From the NCBI GenBank assembly GCA_049718765.1, contig JBNARI010000001.1:161233-225232 (forward strand): 64,000 nt of DNA, written 5' to 3'. A program made the translations under genes and the position numbers. This DNA comes from JBNARI01 sp049718765 (lineage in GTDB: Bacteria; Bacillota; Sulfobacillia; DUMF01). Of this stretch, positions 1 through 8,838 are shown in pieces (the first letter of the stretch is position 1; every line of letters starts with the position of its first letter). The notes under the pieces are model-generated. The model made no database searches. It was not told the origin of the DNA and saw only the letters and a list, made by a program, of their open reading frames with translations.

Positions 1-551
1 TTCCCGATTCCAGCATATCCGCTGCGTCGGGGTTCGCAGAAGAAGCTGGGATCCCCTACGAGATGGGTCTAGTCAAAAACAGGTACATTGGGAGGACTTT
101 CATTCAGCCTGACCAGCGCCTTCGTGAAGCAAGCGTGAGATTGAAGCTCAACCCCCTTCGCCGGGTGATAGAAGGAAAGAGGGTTGTGCTTGTGGACGAC
201 TCTATCGTGAGGGGAACCACCATGAAACGCATAGTGGGCCTCCTAAGGGAAGCGGGGGCGCGGGAAGTGCACGTGCGTGTGAGTTCGCCGCCATACAGGT
301 TCCCCTGCTTCTATGGGATTGACACTTCGGCGGAAGGGGAGCTTGTGGCAGCCCGGATGTGCGTGGAGGAAATAAGGCGCTTGGTGGACGCGGATTCGTT
401 ATACTACCTTTCGGAAGAAGCCCTTGCCAGCGCAATAGGTAGGCCGGCGGAACGCCTGTGTACCGCGTGTTTTAACGGTTCGTATCCTGTGCCAATTGAA
501 GGCGCTGAGGGGAAGTTTGCCCTAGAGGGCCATGAGGATAGGCGGTGGTGA
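1..551 (+). CDS. purF: Amidophosphoribosyltransferase, C-terminal part (5' end outside window)
   Basis: PurF makes 5-phosphoribosylamine from PRPP and glutamine, the first committed step of purine synthesis. The frame is open from base 3, so the N-terminal glutaminase domain lies outside the window. The visible part carries the phosphoribosyltransferase signature VLVDDSIVRGTT and the downstream SSPPYRFPCFYGID segment. It ends with TGA at 549-551 and overlaps the purM start by a few bases, which suggests translational coupling. The following purM-purN-purH-purD genes confirm the operon. Confidence 0.95.
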   Translation, partial: PDSSISAASGFAEEAGIPYEMGLVKNRYIGRTFIQPDQRLREASVRLKLNPLRRVIEGKRVVLVDDSIVRGTTMKRIVGLLREAGAREVHVRVSSPPYRFPCFYGIDTSAEGELVAARMCVEEIRRLVDADSLYYLSEEALASAIGRPAERLCTACFNGSYPVPIEGAEGKFALEGHEDRRW

Positions 552-1639
552 CCATGGAAGGCAAAGCCAAGGGCTCCCATGCCTTAGGAAGTTCCCAAGC
601 GTATGCTCGGGCGGGCGTTGACATAGACGCTGCTGGTAGACTTGCACCAATACTGGAATCCATTGCGCGGGGCACTTACACAAGTGGAGTGCTGTCTGGC
701 GTAGGGGGATTTGCAGGCTTGTTTGAACTGGACAGCAGCGCTGCAACTCGCCCTGTGCTGGCGGCCAGTTGCGATGGGGTTGGAACCAAGCTCAAGGTAG
801 CCCAAATGCTAGGCGTGAACCACACAGTTGGCATTGACTGTGTGGCCATGAACGTGGACGACGTGGTGTGTACAGGGGCCAAGCCCCTTTTCTTCTTGGA
901 CTACATTGCGGTGGGTCGTCACAATCCAGAGCTCATCCAGGATGTGGTTGCTGGAGTGGCCGAAGGCTGCCGCCTGGCGGGATGTGCTCTCCTGGGCGGA
1001 GAGACGGCTCAAATGCCTGGTTTTTACGACGAAGGTGAATATGAGCTCGCCGGGTTTGCGGTGGGAGTGGTCGACAGGGAAAAGCTTATCGACGGTAGCG
1101 CTGTTTCCCCCGGGGATGCCCTGGTGGGTTTGCACTCCTCAGGACTTCATTCCAACGGTTACAGCCTGGTGAGGAAAGTTTTGCTGGAAGATGCCAAGAT
1201 GCGTCTCGAGGACCATGTGCCAGAGCTGGGCAGGACCCTGGGCGAGGAGCTGCTCGAACCCACTCGCATTTACGCGCCGGCAGTAGTGCAAAGCTTGTGC
1301 CAGTTCCAAGTGCATGGAGTGGCACACATCACTGGTGGAGGTCTATACGAGAACTTGCCTCGGGTATTGCCAATGGGATGCCGGGCGCTTGTACGCCGGG
1401 GCAGTTGGCCAGAGCCAGCAGTATTCCACCTGATCAAGGAAAAGGGTGGTTTGCCCTGGAGGGAGATGTTCCGCACATTCAACATGGGCATAGGAATGGT
1501 GCTCATTGTGGGAGAGGATCAGGCAGAGGAGTGTGCAAGGTGGTTTAGGACCCAAGGCATTGGGGCAAGCCTCGTGGGCGAGGTAGTTGCCTCGACGCCT
1601 GGCGAAGTGCCCAGCGTGGAAGTGGAGGGGTTGAATTGA
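545..1639 (+). CDS. purM: Phosphoribosylformylglycinamidine cyclo-ligase (AIR synthetase)
   Basis: PurM closes the imidazole ring of FGAM with ATP to give AIR. The 364-residue product has the family landmarks: DGVGTKLK near residue 78, GGETAQMPGFY in the middle, and HSSGLHSNGYSLVRK. The start is taken as GTG 545, 8 bases after a GAGG, overlapping the purF stop; ATG 554 in the same frame is an alternative. The stop TGA (1637-1639) overlaps the purN TTG start. Second visible gene of the purine operon. Confidence 0.95.
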   Translation: MVTMEGKAKGSHALGSSQAYARAGVDIDAAGRLAPILESIARGTYTSGVLSGVGGFAGLFELDSSAATRPVLAASCDGVGTKLKVAQMLGVNHTVGIDCVAMNVDDVVCTGAKPLFFLDYIAVGRHNPELIQDVVAGVAEGCRLAGCALLGGETAQMPGFYDEGEYELAGFAVGVVDREKLIDGSAVSPGDALVGLHSSGLHSNGYSLVRKVLLEDAKMRLEDHVPELGRTLGEELLEPTRIYAPAVVQSLCQFQVHGVAHITGGGLYENLPRVLPMGCRALVRRGSWPEPAVFHLIKEKGGLPWREMFRTFNMGIGMVLIVGEDQAEECARWFRTQGIGASLVGEVVASTPGEVPSVEVEGLN

Positions 1640-2262
1640 AGGAGCCTCTGCGAATTGGCGTGCTGGCCTCCGGGAGGGGAAGCAACCTTCAGGCGTTGAT
1701 GGACGCCTGCAGGAGCGGATTCATACCTGGGGAAATAGTGGTGGTGATAAGTGACAGGCCAAGCGCGCTAGCGTTGGAACGCGCGCGTTGTGCCGGGATA
1801 GAAGCAGTTGGGATTGATCCCTCCAAAGTGGGCGGGATGGCCGGGTTTGAGAGAGAAGCGGCCAGGATCCTCAAGGATAGGCAGGCTGGCCTGGTATGCC
1901 TGGCGGGATTCATGCGGGTGCTCAGTCCGGCTTTCTTGAAGGAATTCCCCAACCGCGTATTGAATATACATCCTTCGTTGCTTCCTTCGTTCCCAGGATT
2001 GGAAGCACAGCGCCAGGCACTGGAATACGGGGTGAAAATCACCGGGTGCACAGTGCATTTTGTGGACGAACAGGTGGACCACGGGCCAATTGTGATCCAA
2101 GCCGCAGTGCCTGTGCTGGAGGACGACACTGTGGAATCCCTGTCCGAGAGGATCCTGAGGGAAGAACACAGGATTTACCCAGAGGCTGTGCGGCTTTTTG
2201 CCACTGGCCGCCTTAACATTGTTGGCAGGCGCGTTCGCGTCTTGCCAGAAGGCGACGAGTAA
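1636..2262 (+). CDS. purN: Phosphoribosylglycinamide formyltransferase (GAR transformylase)
   Basis: PurN transfers formyl from 10-formyl-tetrahydrofolate to GAR. The 208-residue protein starts with the folate/GAR-binding SGRGSNLQAL. It has the catalytic Asn-x-His motif in NIHPSLLPSFPG and the later Asp in FVDEQVDHGP, as in the E. coli enzyme. The TTG start at 1636 overlaps the purM stop (TTGA) and follows GGAGGGG at 1624-1630, so coupled translation is likely. Confidence 0.95.
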   Translation: MKEPLRIGVLASGRGSNLQALMDACRSGFIPGEIVVVISDRPSALALERARCAGIEAVGIDPSKVGGMAGFEREAARILKDRQAGLVCLAGFMRVLSPAFLKEFPNRVLNIHPSLLPSFPGLEAQRQALEYGVKITGCTVHFVDEQVDHGPIVIQAAVPVLEDDTVESLSERILREEHRIYPEAVRLFATGRLNIVGRRVRVLPEGDE

Positions 2263-2274
2263 GGGGGTATCCGC

Positions 2275-3813
2275 TTGGGGAACATCGCAGTGATAAGCGT
2301 CTATGACAAGCAAGGAGTTGTGGAATTTGCAACGGGCCTCACCCAACTGGGTTATGAGATCGTGTCCACTGGGGGCACTGCAAAGGCACTGAGGGAGGGC
2401 GGAGTGCAAGTAACAGAAGTCTCCGACCTAACCGGTTTCCCCGAAATACTGGACGGGAGGGTCAAGACCCTTAATCCTGTGATCTTTGCTGGCATCTTGG
2501 CCCGGCGTGCAGTTGGCCAACACATGGCTGAGCTTGAGAAACGGGGGATTAAGCCCGTTGACGTTGTAGCCGTGAACTTGTACCCCTTTGAGGACACGGT
2601 GAAGAAGCCAGGGGTGACCATGGATGAGGCGGTGGAGAACATCGACATAGGGGGACCGTCCCTGCTTAGGGCTGCGGCCAAGAACCACGAGGACGTGGCA
2701 GTGGTGTGCGATCCATCTGACTATTCCTGGGTGCTTGAAGCCCTGCAAAACGGTACCTTGAACGGGGACCGCAGGCGGCAGCTTGCGGCCAAGGCGTTCT
2801 ACCTCACGGCTTGTTACGACTCGCTGATTGCTTCGTTCATGGCCAAGAAGGCAGGGGTCGACCTGCAGCAGTTCCCCGAAAGGCTGACGCTTCACTTCCA
2901 AAAGAAGATGGACCTCAGGTACGGTGAGAACCCCCATCAGAGGGCGGCCTTCTACGTTGAACCCTTCTCCCAAGAGGTGACTATTGCAGGGGCTCGCCAA
3001 TTGCAGGGGAAGGAGCTGTCCTTCAACAACATCCTCGATGCCGATGCGGCGCTAAACATTGTCAAGGAGTTCGACCAGCCCGCGGCAGTTGTGGTGAAGC
3101 ACACCAACCCTTGCGGCTGCGCGGTGGGTGAGACCCTTTCCGAGGCGTTCCGGAAGGCATACGAAAGTGATCCTGTGTCCATTTTCGGAGGCATAGTGGC
3201 CTTCAACAGGAAACTGGACCCTGAGACAGCCAGGCGTCTGGCTGATATATTCCTTGAAATCGTAATTGCACCTGAGTTCGACGACGAGGCCCTTGAAGTC
3301 TTGAGCAAAAAGACCAACCTGCGGGTGCTTGCAACCGGACACTGGCTTGGGCACCCGTCCCAGGGCAGGGACTTGCGCAAAGTGCGCGGCGGCCTGCTCC
3401 TGCAGGACGCCGACACTCAGGATGCGGAGCATTGGCGAGTGGTGACAGACAAGGAACCCACGCCTGAGCAACTGGCAGACTTGCGATTTGCGTGGAAAGT
3501 GGTGAAGCACGTCAAGTCTAACGCAGTGGTGCTTGCCAAAGGCAGGCAAACCATGGGCATTGGCGCTGGACAAATGAACAGGATAGACGCTGCCAAGATT
3601 GCCATTGCCCACGCTGGGGAGGCTGCTGTTGGATGCGTGCTTGCGTCTGACGGTTTCTTCCCCTTCCCAGATGTGGTTGAGGCTGCCACCAACGCTGGCA
3701 TAGTTGCAATTGTGCAGCCTGGTGGCTCCATTAGGGACAACGAGTCCATTGCGATGGCAAACCAAAAGGGGATTGCAATGCTGTTTACGGGAGTGCGCCA
3801 CTTCAAGCATTGA
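2275..3813 (+). CDS. purH: Bifunctional AICAR formyltransferase / IMP cyclohydrolase
   Basis: PurH carries out the last two steps to IMP. The N-terminal MGS-like cyclohydrolase domain (about residues 1-150) begins with VYDKQGVVEFATGL and has the STGGTAK loop. The C-terminal transformylase domain has the KHTNPCGCAVG motif that supplies the catalytic Lys-His pair. Its 512 residues match the family. TTG start at 2275 after AAGGGGG. Confidence 0.95.
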   Translation: MGNIAVISVYDKQGVVEFATGLTQLGYEIVSTGGTAKALREGGVQVTEVSDLTGFPEILDGRVKTLNPVIFAGILARRAVGQHMAELEKRGIKPVDVVAVNLYPFEDTVKKPGVTMDEAVENIDIGGPSLLRAAAKNHEDVAVVCDPSDYSWVLEALQNGTLNGDRRRQLAAKAFYLTACYDSLIASFMAKKAGVDLQQFPERLTLHFQKKMDLRYGENPHQRAAFYVEPFSQEVTIAGARQLQGKELSFNNILDADAALNIVKEFDQPAAVVVKHTNPCGCAVGETLSEAFRKAYESDPVSIFGGIVAFNRKLDPETARRLADIFLEIVIAPEFDDEALEVLSKKTNLRVLATGHWLGHPSQGRDLRKVRGGLLLQDADTQDAEHWRVVTDKEPTPEQLADLRFAWKVVKHVKSNAVVLAKGRQTMGIGAGQMNRIDAAKIAIAHAGEAAVGCVLASDGFFPFPDVVEAATNAGIVAIVQPGGSIRDNESIAMANQKGIAMLFTGVRHFKH

Positions 3814-3827
3814 GGGGGAGCAACGGG

Positions 3828-5090
3828 GTGAAGGTACTGATAGTAGGCTCGGGAGGAAGGGAGCACGCCATTGCGTGGGCAGTCTCCAGGAGCAGTAGGG
3901 TGGAGCAGATATATGCGGCACCGGGGAATGCTGGGATTGCGGAGATTGCGGAATGTGTGCCTATCCAGGCAAACCAAGTGAGAGCCTTGGCCGAATTCGC
4001 CCATGACAAAGGCATAGACTTGACTGTGGTTGGACCGGAGCTGCCACTAGCAATGGGTATTGTAGATGGATTTGCTGCTCGAGGGCTGAAGTGTTTTGGC
4101 CCGACGGCGGCAGCTGCAAGGATTGAGAGCAGTAAGATATGGGCAAAACAGTTCATGAAGAGGCACGGAATACCCACCGCAGCGTTTCAGTGGTTTGATT
4201 CGATTGAACCAGCTCTCAGTTACGTTCGTGCACAGAAGGGTGGCGTAGTAATTAAAGCGGATGGGCTGGCTGCGGGTAAGGGGGCTGTTGTGGTTGGGGA
4301 CTCCGGGGAAGCAGAACAGGTACTCAAGGCATTCATGGAGAAGCGAGCCCTAGGGGATGCGGGTGCCAGGGTAGTAATCGAGGAACGGCTGCAAGGCCCA
4401 GAGGTTTCGGTTATGGCGCTTTGCGACGGCGAGCGCGTTGTACCCCTCGCACCAGCGCAGGACTACAAACGGGCCTACGATTGCGACCAGGGACCCAACA
4501 CGGGTGGCATGGGTGCCTACTCTCCTGTGCCCTTGCTGGATACAGTTACAATGGAGCGGATATACTCGCAGATATTAGTTCCCACAGTAAGGGGTCTTAA
4601 GTCTGAGGGCATTGAGTACGTTGGGGTACTCTACGCAGGACTGATGCTTACAGACGAAGGGCCCAAGGTACTCGAATTCAACTGCCGCTTCGGTGACCCC
4701 GAGACCCAAGTGGTACTTCCTAGACTTGAAAGCGATTTAGTTTCATTGCTGGAAGCTTGTGTCGACCGCAGGTTGGGGAGTGTACCCGTTAAATGGAGTC
4801 CCAGCGCTTGTGTGTGCGTGGTCGTAGCGTCACAGGGGTACCCAGGGGAGTACAGTAAGGGTATGCCCATCACAGGTATGGAAGAGGCAAAGAAGACTGA
4901 GGGCGTGATGCTGTTCCACGCGGGCACTGCCGTGGAAAACGGTAGAGTGGTGACTGCGGGCGGGCGAGTGATGGGAGTGACTGCTGTGGACACTGACATC
5001 GGCAGGGCAAGGGCAAAAGCGTACGAGGCGGTCAGCAAGATCAAGTTCGGGGGGATGTTTTACAGGCGTGACATTGCAGCGAAGCACTGA
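3828..5090 (+). CDS. purD: Phosphoribosylamine-glycine ligase (GAR synthetase)
   Basis: PurD joins phosphoribosylamine and glycine with ATP. ATP-grasp architecture: N-terminal GSGGREHA, central ATP-binding region with KADGLAAGKGAVV, and GPNTGGMGAYSPVP. The GTG at 3828 is preferred (GAGGGGGAG at 3812-3820, product begins MKVLIVGSGG, 420 residues) over the in-frame TTG at 3810, which would fuse six odd residues in front. The gene overlaps the start of the next one by 23 bases. Confidence 0.94.
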   Translation: MKVLIVGSGGREHAIAWAVSRSSRVEQIYAAPGNAGIAEIAECVPIQANQVRALAEFAHDKGIDLTVVGPELPLAMGIVDGFAARGLKCFGPTAAAARIESSKIWAKQFMKRHGIPTAAFQWFDSIEPALSYVRAQKGGVVIKADGLAAGKGAVVVGDSGEAEQVLKAFMEKRALGDAGARVVIEERLQGPEVSVMALCDGERVVPLAPAQDYKRAYDCDQGPNTGGMGAYSPVPLLDTVTMERIYSQILVPTVRGLKSEGIEYVGVLYAGLMLTDEGPKVLEFNCRFGDPETQVVLPRLESDLVSLLEACVDRRLGSVPVKWSPSACVCVVVASQGYPGEYSKGMPITGMEEAKKTEGVMLFHAGTAVENGRVVTAGGRVMGVTAVDTDIGRARAKAYEAVSKIKFGGMFYRRDIAAKH

Positions 5091-5574
5091 ACTGAAGGGT
5101 GTCCGGTATCTTGCGAAGGTGGCGGTAATCGCTTCGTTGTATGCGTTGTTTACCGTGTTGCCCCCCTTCAACAGCCTGAGTTATGGTCCTGTGCAAGTAA
5201 GGATATCTGAAGCGCTCACAGTTTTGCCATACCTTACAGGTGCTGCTGTGCCTGGGTTAGTGCTGGGTTGCCTCCTGGGTAATCTTGGAAGCCCATTCCT
5301 GGTGTGGGATCTCACGGTAGGTGTTGGTGCTACCGCGCTTGCGGCCTTTCTCACTCGTCGTGTGTCCAAAGTGTGGCTGGCGCCCCTTCCGCCGGTAGTA
5401 GTCAATAGTTTGTTGGTCTCGACGTATGTGAGCACCCTTACCCAAACCCCTTACATCCTCACTGCGTGCTATATTGGACTGGGAGAGGTAGTGTCCTGCT
5501 ACTTAGTTGGCCTGCCGCTGCTCATTTCGATACGCAGAAATAGGAGGCTGGTGGACCTGCTGCGGGAAGGTTAA
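5068..5574 (+). CDS. queT: QueT-like membrane protein (probable queuosine-precursor ECF S-component)
   Basis: A 168-residue membrane protein with about five hydrophobic segments. The N-terminal VRYLAKVAVIASLYALFTVL, the YGPVQVRISEALTVLPYLTG segment and the cytoplasmic RRNRR tail resemble the QueT (DUF988) family, substrate-binding subunits of ECF transporters for queuosine precursors. It overlaps purD by 23 bases with a GTG start at 5068 (GGGGGGAT about 12 bases upstream); an in-frame TTG at 5074 is an alternative. No preQ1-like leader is possible because the upstream DNA is purD coding sequence. The substrate is inferred from family only. Confidence 0.75.
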   Translation: MTLQRSTELKGVRYLAKVAVIASLYALFTVLPPFNSLSYGPVQVRISEALTVLPYLTGAAVPGLVLGCLLGNLGSPFLVWDLTVGVGATALAAFLTRRVSKVWLAPLPPVVVNSLLVSTYVSTLTQTPYILTACYIGLGEVVSCYLVGLPLLISIRRNRRLVDLLREG

Positions 5575-5638
5575 TGGGCTCACGTCACAGATTGTGCTGG
5601 AACTCACCATAAAAGGAGCGGATAATTAGGAATAAGGG

Positions 5639-7120
5639 ATGGCCAGAGGACTTGGCTCTGTGCCAAGGGGGGTGGAGTGGGTGAGCCTTCCCCAGACAGA
5701 CTACAGACTCCTCTTTGAATCCATGTTGACCCATTTGAAGCAAGGAGTGCTCGTGGTAGATGACGGGGCAAATGTAGTGTTTTATAACGAGCCCGTTACA
5801 GAGATTGCAGGGATCGAACCAGAAAAGGCAATAGGCAAGAACATTCTTGAAGTGTTTCCTGATTTGACTCCAGAGACGAGCACGTTCTACTACGTGCTGA
5901 GAACAGGCAGGCCACTCATCGACCACGTTCAAACATATGTGAATTCCCGCGGTAAACAGGTGACCATAGTCAGTTCCACCATGCCGTTGACAAAGAACGG
6001 CAAGGTTGTTGGCGCTTTCGAGCTTTACAGGGATTTCTCCAGCGCGCGGGAACTTTCCGACAAGATCCTTTCACTGCAAAGGGAGCTGTACAAGAAGACT
6101 CCATGGGAAAAAGCTTGGCGGGACAACCGGGCGGTGTATACCTTCGAGGACATAGTGTACCAGAGCAGCGTAATGATCGATCTGATTAACAAGGCAAGGA
6201 AAGTTGCAGACAGTCCATCGCCGCTATTGGTGTGGGGTGAGACTGGTACAGGTAAGGAGCTGCTGGTCCAGGCCATACACAATGCAAGCAGAAGACGGGA
6301 CAAGCCTTTCATTGCGCAAAACTGCGCAGCTCTGCCCAAGACGCTACTAGAAGGAATTCTTTTCGGTACCACTGCTGGCAGCTTCACTGGTGCCAAGGAC
6401 AGACCAGGTCTTTTCGAGCTGGCTGATGGGGGGACGCTTTTTCTGGACGAAATCAATGCGATGGATGTGGAACTCCAGGCGAAGCTGCTGCGCGCAGTTC
6501 AAGATGGGGTGATACGCAGGATAGGAGGCCTTAGATGCAGAGTGGTTGATGTAAGGGTTATAGCCTCTGCCAATGAGGATCCGGTAAAGGCGATGAAGAA
6601 CAGGTCCCTGAGAGAGGATCTTTATTACAGGCTCAGCGTGATCGGTTTAGCGGTACCGCCTCTCAGGGACAGGAAAGAGGACATACCTCTACTAGTTGAG
6701 CATTTTATAGGGATGTACAACAAGCAACTGGGCAAGAAGGTGAGGGGCGTTTCTCGTGACGCAATGCAAGTGCTGATTAACTACTACTGGCCGGGAAATG
6801 TGCGGCAACTGAAGTCCACCGTAGAAAGCATCATGACTTTCATCGAAGCCGACGTTGAAACTGTAGAGGCGAAGCACCTTCCTGCAAGTATCCTTTGTTG
6901 CTCCTCTCAGGAAGAGGAGTACCGCAATTTTAGCCCTGAATTCTCGTCTAACGCTCCTTCTTTGGCCGAGGCAGTGGACACGTTTGAGAGGAATATGATT
7001 ATGAATGCTCTGCTCAAGGCTAAGGGCAATTGTGCTGAAGCAGCCCGGATTTTGAGGGTCCCACGGCAGACGCTTCATAACAAAATGAAAAAGCACGCCA
7101 TAACCAAACCACAACTCTGA
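5639..7120 (+). CDS. Sigma-54-dependent transcriptional activator (PAS-AAA+-Fis HTH)
   Basis: A 493-residue bacterial enhancer-binding protein. A PAS-like sensory domain spans about residues 18-130. The AAA+ domain has Walker A GETGTGKE (200-207), the sigma-54-contacting loop as GSFTGA (247-252, where GAFTGA is usual) and Walker B GGTLFLDEI (264-272). A Fis-type helix-turn-helix closes the protein (about 452-490, NCAEAARILRVPRQTLHNKM). There is no receiver domain, so it probably senses a small molecule through PAS, as in RocR-like proteins. It sits just upstream of two tandem palindromes and a -24/-12 promoter leading into the symporter gene, which makes that operon its likely target. Start ATG 5639; later in-frame GTGs cannot be excluded. 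Confidence 0.9.
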   Translation: MARGLGSVPRGVEWVSLPQTDYRLLFESMLTHLKQGVLVVDDGANVVFYNEPVTEIAGIEPEKAIGKNILEVFPDLTPETSTFYYVLRTGRPLIDHVQTYVNSRGKQVTIVSSTMPLTKNGKVVGAFELYRDFSSARELSDKILSLQRELYKKTPWEKAWRDNRAVYTFEDIVYQSSVMIDLINKARKVADSPSPLLVWGETGTGKELLVQAIHNASRRRDKPFIAQNCAALPKTLLEGILFGTTAGSFTGAKDRPGLFELADGGTLFLDEINAMDVELQAKLLRAVQDGVIRRIGGLRCRVVDVRVIASANEDPVKAMKNRSLREDLYYRLSVIGLAVPPLRDRKEDIPLLVEHFIGMYNKQLGKKVRGVSRDAMQVLINYYWPGNVRQLKSTVESIMTFIEADVETVEAKHLPASILCCSSQEEEYRNFSPEFSSNAPSLAEAVDTFERNMIMNALLKAKGNCAEAARILRVPRQTLHNKMKKHAITKPQL

Positions 7121-7133
7121 GCCGGGCTTTCTC

Positions 7134-7173
7134 TGTCCCAAAAACGGGCTAACGATGTCCGAATAATGGGACA
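7134..7173. promoter_or_regulatory. Two tandem 18-bp palindromic sites, candidate activator-binding sequences (UAS)
   Basis: Site 1 is TGTCCCAAAAACGGGCTA (7134-7151) and site 2 is TGTCCGAATAATGGGACA (7156-7173). Both fit TGTCC-N8-GG(A/C)(C/T)A. Site 2 is a perfect TGTCC/GGACA palindrome; site 1 is degenerate in its right arm. Their starts are 22 bp apart, about two helical turns, so both would face the same side of the DNA. They lie about 75-115 bp upstream of the -24 element at 7249, a typical enhancer distance for a Fis-HTH activator. Binding by the adjacent regulator is inference. Confidence 0.6.
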
Positions 7174-7246
7174 GGCGCTGCCGTTCAGCGGGCCTCCATT
7201 CATCGTAAGACCAGCTAAGCATAGGGTTTTGCACTGGGGAGGCAAA

Positions 7247-7264
7247 ACGGCACGGGTATTGCTA
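7247..7264 (+). promoter_or_regulatory. Sigma-54 (-24/-12) promoter of the symporter operon
   Basis: The sequence CGGCACGGGTATTGCT matches the RpoN consensus TGGCACG-N4-TTGCA/T at all but the first base. The invariant GG is at 7249-7250 and GC at 7261-7262, with exactly 10 bases between. Transcription would start near 7274, about 120 bases before the TTG start at 7396. Together with the upstream activator gene and tandem palindromes this is a complete sigma-54 control unit. Confidence 0.8.
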
Positions 7265-7395
7265 GCGCTTAAAAAGCAGGTACAAACGACTGTTGGCAGG
7301 GGGGTGGGAACGTCGTTGACCCAATTGTGATCTTTGCTCGGGTATGTGGGCTTCAAGGAGTTGCGAACAAGTTATCCACTTAGGGGGGAAGGGGT

Positions 7396-8787
7396 TTGCT
7401 GCATTTTGTAGCATTGATTGGTTACCTGGTGGGTATGTCCCTCGTCGCGTCTTATTACTCAAAGTTCATCAAGACTGAAGAGGACTTTTTACTGGCAGGT
7501 CGCCGCCTGGGTGCTGTGGTTCTAGCAGGTACAATGATGGCTACTTGGATGGGTTCGGGAACTGTGGTCGGTGGTACCAACTCGCTGGGCTATCAATACG
7601 GGCCGTGGGTGGCAGTGATCTTCGGAATTGCATCACCCATAGGTATTCTGTTGCTGGTGTTCCTGTCTAAGAGGATCAAAGCCATGCAAGCCCGAAGCGT
7701 GCCGGATGTGTTCGAACTTGCGTATGGACCAGCTGCCCGGGCAATCGTTAGCGTCATAGTCATGATTGCTTACCTTGCGATTACCTCTTACCAGTTCACT
7801 GGGACTGGATTTGTTCTCAACGCAATACTTGGAATACCTACCAGCGTGGCAACCCTGATCAGCGCTGTGGCGATAACTGCCATGACTGTTACTGGTGGTC
7901 TGGTGTCTGTAGCGTACACTGACTTCATCAGCGCCGTACTGATGTTGACTGGGCTGTTGTTGGGAGTACCGGCGGCGATCATCAGAGCGGGTGGGTGGTC
8001 GAGCATTGCTGCCAAGCTGCCTCCACAAAACCTCCGACTTGGCGGGATCACGTGGCTCAAGATCCTGGGCTACTTCTTGCCAACTTTCTTGCTGGTAATA
8101 GGGGATCAAAACATGTACCAAAGGTTGTTCGCCGCGAAGGATGCCACACATGCGAGGATGGGTTCCATTGGATGGTTCATCGGTGTTGCACTGGTAATGC
8201 CTCTGGTGGCGTTTGGAGCTACTGCCTCGCGAGCGTTGCACCCGAACATTCCTGCTGGTCAAGCTCTCATAACGTTGGCCGTCAAGGACATGCCTGCGGT
8301 GCTTGGAATGCTCTGTATTATTGCCATATCTGCCTTCATAGTGACCACTGGCGACTCGTTCCTTCTCACTTGCTCCACGAACCTAGGTTGGGACCTCTAT
8401 TTTCGCTACATAAACCCGAAGGCTTCCGAGCGGCAGCGATTGGTCTTCTACAGGGCTGCAGTGATTGTCCTGGCAGCGATTGCGTACGTGATCGTTCAGT
8501 TCTTCCCCACTGTGCTGGCAGTGCAAATGTATGCATACACGATGTACGGCGCCGCAGTAACGCCGCCCCTGTTGGCAGCAGTGATATGGCCTGGCACCAC
8601 CAAGGCTGCTGGGATCTCTTCCATGCTTGTGGGAGCGGTGACTACCTTAACGTGGGAGATTATGAAGAAGCCCTTTGGCATTGACACGGTGCTCGTGGCA
8701 GCCCCCCTGTCCGTTGCGGTGCTAGTGATAGTGAATCTGTTGACGAGGGGAAAGAAGGTTCCTTCTCAGGTGAGCAAGGCGGTTTGA
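7396..8787 (+). CDS. Sodium:solute symporter (SSS/PutP family)
   Basis: A 463-residue integral membrane protein with about 13 hydrophobic segments. SSS-family landmarks include the early DFLLAGRRLG motif, ATWMGSGTVVGGTNSLGYQYG in TM2, and the TTGDSFLLTCSTNLGWDLYFRYI segment. Members couple Na+ entry to uptake of proline, pantothenate, sugars or other small solutes; the sequence alone does not fix the substrate. TTG start 7396 follows a strong AGGGGGGAAGGGG. It is the first gene behind the -24/-12 promoter and is followed by the M24-family gene, so it probably imports the substrate of the island. A proline/hydroxyproline or N-methylated amine substrate would fit. Confidence 0.9.
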   Translation: MLHFVALIGYLVGMSLVASYYSKFIKTEEDFLLAGRRLGAVVLAGTMMATWMGSGTVVGGTNSLGYQYGPWVAVIFGIASPIGILLLVFLSKRIKAMQARSVPDVFELAYGPAARAIVSVIVMIAYLAITSYQFTGTGFVLNAILGIPTSVATLISAVAITAMTVTGGLVSVAYTDFISAVLMLTGLLLGVPAAIIRAGGWSSIAAKLPPQNLRLGGITWLKILGYFLPTFLLVIGDQNMYQRLFAAKDATHARMGSIGWFIGVALVMPLVAFGATASRALHPNIPAGQALITLAVKDMPAVLGMLCIIAISAFIVTTGDSFLLTCSTNLGWDLYFRYINPKASERQRLVFYRAAVIVLAAIAYVIVQFFPTVLAVQMYAYTMYGAAVTPPLLAAVIWPGTTKAAGISSMLVGAVTTLTWEIMKKPFGIDTVLVAAPLSVAVLVIVNLLTRGKKVPSQVSKAV

Positions 8788-8838
8788 TGGGACGAAACGA
8801 CGTCAATTGGGAGAACCGTGGAAGAGGAGGTATGGGCT

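Noticed and set aside
3052..3921. 289-codon minus-strand frame
   Set aside because: Antisense to purH and the purD start; composition typical of a shadow frame.
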